NCBI GenBank assembly: GCA_007126835.1
Contig: SLAO01000073.1
Location: 1 to 22,130, forward strand
Direction of reading: 5' to 3'
DNA: 22,130 bases
Source of the DNA: Nitriliruptorales bacterium
Lineage (GTDB): Bacteria > Actinomycetota > Nitriliruptoria > Euzebyales > Egibacteraceae
Both the position numbers and the translations under genes were made by a program. The notes under the pieces were generated by a model. The model did not search any database. It saw only the letters and a list, made by a program, of their open reading frames with translations, and had not been told where the DNA came from. Below are positions 15,175 to 22,130 of this stretch, piece by piece. Every line of letters starts with the position of its first letter. The first letter of the stretch is position 1.

Positions 15175-15426
15175 ATGCGTCGAGCCCGTGAGACCGCGCC
15201 GCTGACGGTCGGCATCTACGTGCTGCTGACGGTCAGCTTGCAGCTGTTCCTCGTGATGGTCGCCCTCGACGCGTTCATCACGTACAACAGCGGCCTTGCG
15301 TGGGCAGCGGCGGTCACCAGCATCGTTCTGGCCGGGCTCTCGGTCGGCTTCTACCGCTTCCTCCGTCAGGCCGTGAAACCGACCACCCCTGCCCCCACGC
15401 GTGCGCCTCGCCGGGAGCCGCGTTGA
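15175..15426 (+). CDS. Small two-helix membrane protein of the nitrate operon
   Basis: An 83-residue protein with two hydrophobic helices (about 10-32 and 40-60) and a basic, proline-rich C-terminus. I do not recognise a family. The ATG at 15175 follows a GGGGAGG Shine-Dalgarno. Its stop overlaps the porter start (TTGA), so it belongs to the operon. It may be a small membrane subunit or assembly partner of the reductase, or a helper of the porter; this is inference from position only. Confidence 0.75.
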   Translation: MRRARETAPLTVGIYVLLTVSLQLFLVMVALDAFITYNSGLAWAAAVTSIVLAGLSVGFYRFLRQAVKPTTPAPTRAPRREPR

Positions 15427-16646
15427 GCACGCAGACCGAGAAGCGCCCGACGCACGAGCTCCGGCCTGGGAGGCTACGGGCGCTCGGGCTGGCCACCCTG
15501 GGCCTGGCGGTGGGCTTCTGGGCCTGGGGGCTGCTGAGCCCGCTGGCACCCATGTACCGCGAGCTGCTGACCTTGACGCCGTTCGAAGTCTCGGTCCTCG
15601 TCGCGGTTCCGGTGATCCTCGGATCGTTGCTGCGCATCCCCCTCGGAGCATTGACCGACCGGTACGGGGGCCGTCCGGTCCTGGCCGTGGCCCTTGCACT
15701 CACCGCGGTGCCGGTCCTCGGCCTGACCGTCGTGGAGACCTATCCGCTCCTGCTGGCCGTTGCCTTCGCACTCGGGCTCGGCGGCGCGGTGTTCGCGGTG
15801 GGCATCCCGTTCGTCAACGCGTGGTTTCCCCCACACCAGCGCGGCTTCGCGTTGGGTGTCTACGGGGTCGGAAACGCCGGCACCGCCATCGCGGCGTTCA
15901 CCGCACCAGGCATGGTCGACATCCTGGGGCGCGCGGGCGGCTTCGTGCTCGTCGCTGCAGCCCTGCTGATCACCGCAGTGGCGATCGCCCTGCTGGGGCG
16001 GGACTCCCCCGCGTGGACTCCGGCCACGGTGCCGTTCACCCGGCGCATGCTCGACGCGCTCAGGCTGCGCACCGCGATCGACCTGGCAGCGCTGTACGCG
16101 ATCACCTTCGGGGGCTTCGTCGCGTTCGGCGTCTACCTCCCGACCTTCCTGGAGGACGTGTACGCGCTTGCGACCGCCGACGCGGCGGCGCGCGCGGGGG
16201 GCTTCATCGTGCTGGCAACGGTCGCGCGCCCAGTCGGTGGTGCGCTCGCGGACCGGTACGGAGGCGAGCAGGTGCTGCGCGTGGCGTTCGCGGTAGTGGC
16301 GGCCGGCGCGGTCGTTGCCGCGTTCGAACCGCCGATCGCGCTGGCGACGGTGGCCTTCTTGTCGATGGCGGCGGCGTTGGGAACAGGAAACGGCGCGGTG
16401 TTCGGCCTGCTGGGCACGCGGATCCCCGCGCCGCAGGTGGGCAGTGTCACCGGTCTCGTCGGCGCGGCGGGAGGCCTGGGAGGGTTCCTGCCACCGATCG
16501 TCATGGGGCTCGTCCGGGAGGCCACCGGCAGCTACGCGATCGGGTTGATGCTGCTCAGCAGCGTGGCTCTGGCGGGTCTCGTCCACACCTGGTGGCGGTT
16601 CATCATCGCCGAGCGCTTGGGGCTGAGCGAGACCTCCTCGAGCTGA
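15423..16646 (+). CDS. narK: Nitrate/nitrite porter, NNP (NarK) family of MFS
   Basis: A 407-residue MFS transporter with about twelve hydrophobic helices. Seen: GSLLRIPLGALTDRYGGRP (67-85), the MFS loop motif with an arginine (R71) in the place of the substrate-binding arginine of NarK. Then come GVYGVGNAGTAIAAF (145-159) and ALGTGNGAVFGLLG in the second half, the two glycine-rich nitrate signature segments. It imports nitrate, or exchanges it for nitrite, for the reductase encoded upstream. The likely start is TTG 15423, which overlaps the upstream stop and leaves a short polar N-terminus (MSTQTEKRPTHEL). The longer open frame upstream is a shadow of the small membrane gene. Confidence 0.9.
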   Translation: MSTQTEKRPTHELRPGRLRALGLATLGLAVGFWAWGLLSPLAPMYRELLTLTPFEVSVLVAVPVILGSLLRIPLGALTDRYGGRPVLAVALALTAVPVLGLTVVETYPLLLAVAFALGLGGAVFAVGIPFVNAWFPPHQRGFALGVYGVGNAGTAIAAFTAPGMVDILGRAGGFVLVAAALLITAVAIALLGRDSPAWTPATVPFTRRMLDALRLRTAIDLAALYAITFGGFVAFGVYLPTFLEDVYALATADAAARAGGFIVLATVARPVGGALADRYGGEQVLRVAFAVVAAGAVVAAFEPPIALATVAFLSMAAALGTGNGAVFGLLGTRIPAPQVGSVTGLVGAAGGLGGFLPPIVMGLVREATGSYAIGLMLLSSVALAGLVHTWWRFIIAERLGLSETSSS

Positions 16647-16648
16647 CC

Positions 16649-16667
16649 CCCGCTGGCCTCCTGCGGG
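16649..16667 (+). terminator. Short hairpin after the porter gene
   Basis: CCCGC and GCGGG (5-bp stem, 9-nt loop) begin two bases after the narK stop. It is short and lacks a T tract, so it is a weak candidate for the operon's terminator. The 230 bp from here to 16899 hold no gene that I can support. Confidence 0.25.
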
Positions 16668-16899
16668 ACCCGCCTCGACGGCAGGGACAGGTTGAGGCTC
16701 GATCCCTCCGGGAACATCTCCCGGGTCGTCGACGAGAACGTCGTCGCGTTGCTGTCCAAGGCCCAATGCCAGCACCCGGTTCGCTATGACGCGGTGCTGG
16801 ACCCGGTCAGACCATCACCAGGCGCCACCGCGACGAACCGCTCGCCGAGCTCGCCTCGCGCGGGTAGGGCTCGAACTCCTCACCATAAGGAGCGCACCC

Positions 16900-17163
16900 A
16901 TGGGTGTCCCCGACGTCGTGCTCGCTGTGGCCCTGCTCGGCGCAGCCGCTGCAGCACTGCTGACCTCGGCAGGCCATCGCCTGATCGGCGCGTATGTCTC
17001 GTTCGGCCTCGTGTTGGCAGCAGCGTCGCTGTGGTTGGGCGCGTGGGAGGTCGCGATCGCCGAGATCGTCGTGGGAGCTGGGATCACCGCCGCGCTGCTG
17101 TGGTGGGCGCTGGCCGCCAGCGGAGCTCGGGACGAAGGCGGCCTGGGGCCACACGCCGAGTAG
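16900..17163 (+). CDS. DUF4040/MbhD-like membrane protein
   Basis: An 87-residue membrane protein with three hydrophobic segments. The run AYVSFGLVLAAASLWLGAWEVAIAEIVVGAGITAAL (split here: up to SLWLG about 29-44, then AWEVAIAEIVVGAG) matches the DUF4040 pattern, in which a Gly-Ala-Pro/Glu-like loop and an acidic residue precede VGAG. This domain is found in the MbhD subunit and the MrpA C-terminus of Mrp antiporters and membrane-bound hydrogenases. AAGGAG lies seven bases before the ATG; the open frame upstream of it is discounted. It is on the opposite strand from the three antiporter-like genes it faces, so it would be expressed separately from them. A role in the same complex is likely but inferred. 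Confidence 0.75.
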   Translation: MGVPDVVLAVALLGAAAAALLTSAGHRLIGAYVSFGLVLAAASLWLGAWEVAIAEIVVGAGITAALLWWALAASGARDEGGLGPHAE

Positions 17164-17281
17164 CGCACCCGCAGGTCCCACCAACTCGACGGCACCAGGT
17201 GACAGGTACCCCGACACCGCATCGCCCCGGGAGGGCCCCGACGGGCGACGCCTCACCAACGACGGGCGCCCCGACGGGCTG

Positions 17282-17296
17282 GCCTGACGGTCAGGC
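17282..17296. terminator. Hairpin between convergent genes
   Basis: GCCTGA and TCAGGC form a perfect 6-bp stem with a 3-nt loop, one base beyond the stop of the minus-strand antiporter-like cluster and 120 bp beyond the plus-strand DUF4040 gene. It may act for both directions. No T tract. Confidence 0.35.
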
Positions 17297-17297
17297 G

Positions 17298-19031
17298 TCA
17301 TCCGACAACCAGTGCCGCCGACAGCGCCACCAGCAGCACCAGCGTGCCGGTCCCGGCCGCGCTCCAGTGCGCGAGAACGTGCTCGGCCCTGGCCTGCGCT
17401 CGGAAGGCCGCACGTCCGGTCCCTCCGGCCGCCCTCCGGAGACCACCCGCAACCTGGCCCAAGCCGGCAGTCAACGCGTCCGCAGTCACCCGTGCCACGC
17501 GACGAAGGCTGGCGTGCGCCGCGGCAACGGACACGAGCAGGTCGCCTGCCGGCACGGAAGGAAGCCCTGCCCAGCGCAGCATGAGGGTCAGCAACCCCAG
17601 CCCGACGATCACCGGCCAACCCTGGCTCCACCACACGCCGACGTCGGTGACCACCGGCAGGGACACACCCGGCATCCAGCGTTCGCCGATGGCCCAGGCC
17701 AGTCCGGCCGTGAGCGCCAGCGCGGTCATCCACCCGCCAAGGAGCCGCCGTCGCCCGGCTGATGGCACGGATCCGGCATGCGCCTCGGATACCTGGATCC
17801 ACAGCAGCCGCCCCAGCAGCACGGTGGTTGCCGCGCCGGTCCACGGCAGCACCGCGTCGAGCACCGGGCCCCACGGGCCCCACAGCTGCGAAGCGAGGTC
17901 TTTGAGCACGGTCTTCGCAGCCATCCCGCTGGTCAAGGGCGCACCCGCTAACGTGAGAGCGGCGAAGGCCTGCCCGGCGAGCACCGCCGTGCGCAGCCGG
18001 TCGGTGGTGGTGTGCGCGACCCCGACCCCGAGGAACAGCACAGCTTTGGCCAGCCCGTGGTGCACGGCGAACAGGCCGGCGGCAGCCAGAGCGCCGGGCG
18101 TTGCCGTGATCACCGCGATCCCCACAAGGGTCAGCATCAGCCCGATCTGGCTCACGCTCGAGTAGGCCAGCAACGACTTGGCGTCCCGCTGGGTCGTTCC
18201 GAGGAGGGCGCCGGCGAACGCTCCGGCGACCCCCACGACAATGGCGACCACACCGACGCCGGCGAGTTCGGGTCCGTCGGTGGGCAACAGGCGCAACCAG
18301 CCCAACAGCCCCACCTTGATGATGGCGCCCGACAGCACGGCGCTGGCGGGCACCGGTGCCGCTGGGTGCGCCAGGGGCAGCCACATGTGAACGCCGAGCA
18401 TGCCGGCTTTGACACCACAGCCGATGAGCAGCAGCGTCGCGGCCGCCCCCGCTCCAGGTGCGCCGGCGAGTTGCGTCGCCAACGTGTCCAGCCGCGTCGT
18501 GGCAGTGCCGGCCACGGCGGTGACCAACCCAGCCAGCAGCACCGCCTCACCCACGACCGCGAACTGCAGGTAGATCCGACCGGCGCGAACCGCCTTGTGG
18601 GTTCCGTCGTGGACCACCAGCGGGTAGGCGGCGTAGGTCACCAGCGCGAAGCCGATGAAGAAGGTCACCACGTCAGCTGCCAGCGCAGCCAGGACCGCGC
18701 CGGCCAGTGTGGCCAGGAAGGGGCTGGCGAACCGGACGCCGCGCTCTGTCGAGTCACCCACCAAGGCCGGCACGGTCAGCCCCGCGACTGCCCAGACGGT
18801 GCCAGCCAACGCAAGCCAGGCGCGGGCGAGGCTGTCCAGCGCGAGCTCGGCGCCCAAGCCCAGCCAGGGAATAGCTAACTCAAGCGGCGGGCCAAGCACC
18901 GCCAGCAACAACGCGGGCACAGACGCCACCCATAGGAACCCACACAGCGCGCGGTCGGCCCGGGTGCTGAGCAACGCGGCGACGGCCCCGCTGGCCGGCA
19001 CGGCCACAGCGGCGAGCGCCAGCACCGTCAT
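17298..19031 (-). CDS. MrpD/NuoN-like proton-channel subunit (third), TM5 Glu missing
   Basis: A 577-residue member of the antiporter-like family of complex I and Mrp antiporters, with about fourteen helices and an extra C-terminal part. Seen: GCGVKAGMLGVHMWLPLAHP (TM7 region, K208), GAIIKVGLLGWLRL (TM8, K239), LLAYSSVSQIGLMLTLVG, HHGLAKAVLFLGVG and a lysine-containing TM12 segment (GMAAKTVLK). The TM5 glutamate normally needed for proton transfer is absent: the segment reads FFIGFALVTYAAYPLVVH with Ala129 where the next gene has Glu139. LLHA before the TM8 lysine is also replaced by VLSGA. It starts at ATG 19031 overlapping the previous stop (ATGA). It may be structural, or work with different charges. 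The frame is open far upstream of 19031, but that part is a shadow. Confidence 0.9.
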   Translation of the reverse strand: MTVLALAAVAVPASGAVAALLSTRADRALCGFLWVASVPALLLAVLGPPLELAIPWLGLGAELALDSLARAWLALAGTVWAVAGLTVPALVGDSTERGVRFASPFLATLAGAVLAALAADVVTFFIGFALVTYAAYPLVVHDGTHKAVRAGRIYLQFAVVGEAVLLAGLVTAVAGTATTRLDTLATQLAGAPGAGAAATLLLIGCGVKAGMLGVHMWLPLAHPAAPVPASAVLSGAIIKVGLLGWLRLLPTDGPELAGVGVVAIVVGVAGAFAGALLGTTQRDAKSLLAYSSVSQIGLMLTLVGIAVITATPGALAAAGLFAVHHGLAKAVLFLGVGVAHTTTDRLRTAVLAGQAFAALTLAGAPLTSGMAAKTVLKDLASQLWGPWGPVLDAVLPWTGAATTVLLGRLLWIQVSEAHAGSVPSAGRRRLLGGWMTALALTAGLAWAIGERWMPGVSLPVVTDVGVWWSQGWPVIVGLGLLTLMLRWAGLPSVPAGDLLVSVAAAHASLRRVARVTADALTAGLGQVAGGLRRAAGGTGRAAFRAQARAEHVLAHWSAAGTGTLVLLVALSAALVVG

Positions 19032-20524
19032 GGCGCCCCCTCCGCAAACGCCTCCTGTGCGATGAGCTGGCTCCAGGAAAGCGGGCTGAACGGCGCGTCT
19101 GCGAGCACGCCCACAGCCACGACCGCCGTGGCGGTGACCAGCGCCGGCCACAGCAGCGAGGGGCGGACCTCGCGGCGGCCGTCGCGGGTAGGCCAGGGGT
19201 CGGCTGGCTGACGAAACCACGCTGCGTGGACGATGGGCAGGACGTACGCGGCGGTCAGCAGGCTCGACAGGAGCATGAGCGCCGGCACCCACCACTGCCC
19301 GGCGAGCACGCCGCCCACGCCCAGATGCCACTTGGTGACGAACCCGGCCAGCGGTGGCACGCCGACCATGGCGAGGCCCGCGAGCGTGAACGCTCCCATC
19401 GTCAGCGGCATCCGGCGACCCGCGCCGGCCAGCTCGCTCACGCGGTGCACGCCCAGCTCGGTGGCGACCGCGCCGGCACAGTAGAACAAGGTGACCTTCA
19501 TCAGGCCCTGGTGAACGAGATGCACCAGTCCCCCGACCACGGCGACCGGACTCGCCAGCGACACCCCGAGCGTGACGAACGACAGCTGTGCAACCGTCGA
19601 GTACGCCAGCCGGGGCTTCAAGCCGTCCTGGCGAATGGCCATCACCGAGCCGAACACCAGCGTTCCGGCGGCCAGCGCCGCCAGTGGTGGCAGCAGCCCC
19701 AGCTCGGCGGCGGTGTCCGGTCCGTACAGGTCGAGCACCACGCGCACGATGCCGTAGGCACCCGCCTTGACCACCGCGACAGCATGGAGCAGGGCGCTGA
19801 CCGGCGTCGGCGCCACCATGGCTCGGGGTAGCCACCCGTGACCTGGCACCAGCGCCGCCTTGACGCCCAGGCCGACGACTAGCAGCACGAACACACCAGT
19901 CAGCGCGATCGGGTTCTGCGCGGCCGCCTCGGCCAGGACGCCTCCGGAGGCGAAGTCCACCGGTCCCACGAGCACGTGCAGCGCCACCATCGCGGGAAAC
20001 AGGACGCTGCCGCCGGTGACGGCGTAGGCGAGGTAGGAGCGACCCCCCGCCAGCGCCTTCCGGTCGCCTTCGTGCACCACCAGCGGGTAGGTCGAAACGG
20101 TCAACAGCTCGTAGAAGATGAGGAAGGTGAACAGGTTCCCGGCCAGGCCGATGCCCATCGTCGCGGTGACGCACAGGTTGAAAAACCCGAAGAAGCGACT
20201 CAGCCGACGATCCCCGTCGAGGTAGCCCAGCGCGTACACCGTGGTGGTCAGCCACAGCGCCGCGGACAGGGTCAGGAACAACAGCGGCAGCTCCTCGACC
20301 CGCAGGACCATCTCCAGGTCGGGCAGTACCTGCCAGCTGGCTTCGTACACCTCTCCCCGAGCCACGCCCACGAGGAGGGCGGCGACGAGGGCGACCTTGC
20401 TGACCGCGCCGAAAAGCGTCAGCGCCTCGCGCGTGCGGGCGCGGCCTTCGGGTAGCGCCATGACCACCACCGCGGGCACCAGCGAGGTGGCGATGACCAG
20501 CAGCGGCAGCATTGAAGGCGCCAT
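19028..20524 (-). CDS. MrpD/NuoN-like proton-channel subunit (second), full charge set
   Basis: A 498-residue antiporter-like membrane subunit that should translocate H+ or exchange Na+/H+. It has the canonical residues: TM5 Glu139 in FLIFYELLTVSTYPLVVH, TM7 Lys222 in GLGVKAALVPGHGWLP, His247 and TM8 Lys253 in LLHAVAVVKAGAYG, and a TM12 Lys in GFVTKWHLG. The ATG at 20524 shares one base with the stop of the preceding gene (TGATG), and its stop overlaps the next start, so the three antiporter-like genes form one coupled unit. The frame extends upstream to 20794 only as a shadow of the preceding gene. MrpA/D, MbhH or HyfB/NuoL roles cannot be separated from sequence alone. Confidence 0.92.
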   Translation of the reverse strand: MAPSMLPLLVIATSLVPAVVVMALPEGRARTREALTLFGAVSKVALVAALLVGVARGEVYEASWQVLPDLEMVLRVEELPLLFLTLSAALWLTTTVYALGYLDGDRRLSRFFGFFNLCVTATMGIGLAGNLFTFLIFYELLTVSTYPLVVHEGDRKALAGGRSYLAYAVTGGSVLFPAMVALHVLVGPVDFASGGVLAEAAAQNPIALTGVFVLLVVGLGVKAALVPGHGWLPRAMVAPTPVSALLHAVAVVKAGAYGIVRVVLDLYGPDTAAELGLLPPLAALAAGTLVFGSVMAIRQDGLKPRLAYSTVAQLSFVTLGVSLASPVAVVGGLVHLVHQGLMKVTLFYCAGAVATELGVHRVSELAGAGRRMPLTMGAFTLAGLAMVGVPPLAGFVTKWHLGVGGVLAGQWWVPALMLLSSLLTAAYVLPIVHAAWFRQPADPWPTRDGRREVRPSLLWPALVTATAVVAVGVLADAPFSPLSWSQLIAQEAFAEGAP

Positions 20525-22002
20525 CAGCCACCCTCTCCGACTTGCCCGGGGGCTCCGACCTCCAGGACCGCCAGCACCTCGATGGCGCGGAAGCCCAACG
20601 CGACCGTCAGCAGCGTCAGCGCAAGCGGCGCGAGCCCGACCGCGCGCGGCAACGAGGCGTAGCCGGGCTCGACGTCGGCGAACGCCTTGCCCAGCACCCG
20701 CACGAGATAGGCGGCTGTTAAGCCGCCCCCGGCGAGCACCACGGCGACGATCCACCACTGACCGCTCGCAAACGCTGCGGTCAGCAGGTACCACTTGCCG
20801 ACGAAGCCGCCGGTGGGCGGTAGGCCGACGAGGTTGACCCCGGCCAGGGCGAACGCGAACGTCGGCAGCGGGGCGCCGCGCGCGGCGCCGCGCAGGCGCT
20901 CGATGTCGTCACCGCCGCTGGCGCGCACCAATGCCCCAGCGGCCATCAGCATGGCCGCCTTCGCCGACGAGTGCGCGATCGCGTAGTAAACCCCGCCATG
21001 CCAGCCGTACCAGGCCGCCGACTCCGGCGCCGGCACCGCGCCCTCGTGCACCAGCATCGCGGGGATCAGCCACAGGTAGCCCATCTGGGACAGCGTCGAG
21101 TACGCCACGAGACGCTTGACGCTGGTCTGGCGCAGCGCCATCACGCCGCCCCATGCGATCGCGCTGGCGCCGAGGACCGCCAGCAGCCCCGCGCCGGCGG
21201 CGGTGGGCACCCCCGGCAGAGCCTGGAACCACAGGACCACCACGGCGTAGAAGTACACCTTGAGCACCAGCGCGGACAGGATCGGGCTGGCAGGGCTCGG
21301 CGCGATCGTGTGTGCGGTCGGCAGCCAGAAGTGCAGCGGGAAGACCGCCGCGGTCAGCAGCAGGCCGACGGTCATGAGTCCGAGCGCGATCGCCACCAGC
21401 GGACCACCCACCGTGCCAGCGCCCATCGCGTGAATGTCGAGCAGGCCGGTCTCGGCCCACAACACGACCGCGCCGGCCAGGTACAGCAGTGAACCGCTGA
21501 CGGCTACGACCAGGTAGCGCAGTCCGGCGATAACCGCAGCCCGGGTCTCGTCCAGCACCACCAGGCCGACCGCCGCGACACCGATGACTTCGAACGCGAC
21601 GTACAGGGCGAAGGTGTGGTTGAGCAGATAGACCCCGGCCATGGCGGCGTGCAAGGTCAGCCATCTCGGCCAGAACGCGCTCGCAGCGTGGCTGCGCTGG
21701 TCGGCGAAGTAGCCGTAGGCGTAGGCGACTGCCCCGACGTTGACGACGCCGGTGGTAGCGAGCAGCACCGCGGCGACCCCGTCGGCGTGGAAATCGACCT
21801 CCAGCCCGCCAGCCCGCAGGACCGGGTCTCGCACCACCCCGTCGGACGCCACTTGAAAGGCCACCACGAACGCCGTGGCGCAGGCCACGACAGCCACGAC
21901 CGCAGCGGCCGCACCCCGCGCACGGATGCGACCTCGGGGGATCACCGCGGTGATCGCCGCCCCGGCGAGCGGCACGGCCACCGCCCAATGAGCCGCGGTC
22001 AC
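20524..22002 (-). CDS. MrpD/NuoN-like proton-channel subunit (first), TM7 Lys replaced
   Basis: A 492-residue antiporter-like membrane subunit. TM5 Glu138 is present (ALYVAFEVIGVAAVG) and so is TM8 Lys248 (SALVLKVYFYAVV). The segment that should carry the TM7 lysine reads VGLLLTAAVFPLHFWLPTAH, with Thr217 in its place. LVAYSTLSQMGYLWL and HSSAKAAMLMAAG, typical of the family, follow, and TM12 has GFVGKWYLL. The GTG start at 22002 overlaps the stop of the upstream gene (GTGA), in the style of the rest of the cluster. It probably forms part of one Mrp- or Mbh-like membrane complex with the two subunits that follow. Confidence 0.9.
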   Translation of the reverse strand: MTAAHWAVAVPLAGAAITAVIPRGRIRARGAAAAVVAVVACATAFVVAFQVASDGVVRDPVLRAGGLEVDFHADGVAAVLLATTGVVNVGAVAYAYGYFADQRSHAASAFWPRWLTLHAAMAGVYLLNHTFALYVAFEVIGVAAVGLVVLDETRAAVIAGLRYLVVAVSGSLLYLAGAVVLWAETGLLDIHAMGAGTVGGPLVAIALGLMTVGLLLTAAVFPLHFWLPTAHTIAPSPASPILSALVLKVYFYAVVVLWFQALPGVPTAAGAGLLAVLGASAIAWGGVMALRQTSVKRLVAYSTLSQMGYLWLIPAMLVHEGAVPAPESAAWYGWHGGVYYAIAHSSAKAAMLMAAGALVRASGGDDIERLRGAARGAPLPTFAFALAGVNLVGLPPTGGFVGKWYLLTAAFASGQWWIVAVVLAGGGLTAAYLVRVLGKAFADVEPGYASLPRAVGLAPLALTLLTVALGFRAIEVLAVLEVGAPGQVGEGG

Positions 22003-22130
22003 GACCGTTCTCGTCCGGGGCCCTGAGGGCCAGCGGCATTCCCGTCAGCCGCCGCACCGCCGTCGCCGCGTGCAGCGTCGTGCCGGACCGGCGCCGCACC
22101 ACCCTCGTCGCCGCGTGCGGTGGCGTATCC
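21999..22130 (-). CDS. C-terminal tail of an upstream gene, cut by the window
   Basis: The minus-strand frame that is open at the window edge reads GYATARGDEGGAAPVRHD and then a Gly/Ala-rich tail ending GPQGPGRERS, stopping at a TGA that overlaps the GTG of the next gene. Such coupling is the rule in this cluster. In Mrp-type operons a small NuoK/MrpC-like subunit comes before MrpD, so this may be its disordered tail. The visible part has no diagnostic motif. Confidence 0.5.
   Translation of the reverse strand, partial: GYATARGDEGGAAPVRHDAARGDGGAAADGNAAGPQGPGRERS

Noticed and set aside
16692..16899. Open frames between the porter and DUF4040 genes
   Set aside because: Short fragments on both strands look partly protein-like, but none has a start signal or a recognisable family.

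Overview
The window is high-GC DNA with tightly packed, overlapping genes and strong GC bias at third codon positions. Together with actinobacterial-looking proteins (KstD-type flavoprotein, NADP isocitrate dehydrogenase, NNP nitrate porter), this points to an actinobacterium. A deep-branching class such as Nitriliruptoria would fit, but that is inference only. Layout: 1-604 is non-coding and repeat-rich. 605-3932 (minus) carries a KstD-like flavoprotein gene followed by an aromatic amino acid lyase homologue with a non-canonical MIO motif. 4117-5052 holds an intact tRNA-Cys and, 0.8 kb away, an exact-length copy of its 3' part, bracketing a hairpin-rich gene-free island. 5094-7495 holds icd with a small coupled ORF on the minus strand and a divergent metallo-beta-lactamase-fold gene. 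7597-8446 is a decayed ABC-2 permease. 8447-10078 is a patchy accessory stretch with a 44-bp perfect palindrome, minisatellites and two small conserved-looking or hypothetical genes. 

The most notable item is at 10079-10381. It is a 100-codon gene with a good ribosome binding site and an in-frame TGA at codon 30, followed at the right distance by a hairpin whose loop is GGUC, as in the bacterial SECIS of E. coli fdhF. I read it as a candidate small selenoprotein, related as far as I can recall to the 'CC/Se motif' family. 

10615-16646 (plus) is a compact, translationally coupled operon for nitrate uptake and reduction: a cytochrome-b-like membrane protein with a C-terminal CxxC...CxxC domain, a NasA/NarB-like molybdopterin catalytic subunit, a four-cluster ferredoxin subunit, a Tat-type Rieske protein, a small two-helix membrane protein and an NNP (NarK-type) porter. 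The cytochrome b plus Rieske pair suggests quinol-linked electron supply to a reductase that itself has no export signal. 

16900-17163 (plus) encodes a DUF4040/MbhD-like membrane protein. It converges on a minus-strand Mrp/complex-I-like cluster (17298-22130) with three successive MrpD/NuoN-type proton-channel subunits and the tail of a fourth gene cut by the window edge. The three subunits differ in which key charged residues they keep: the second has the full set, the first lacks the TM7 lysine and the third lacks the TM5 glutamate.
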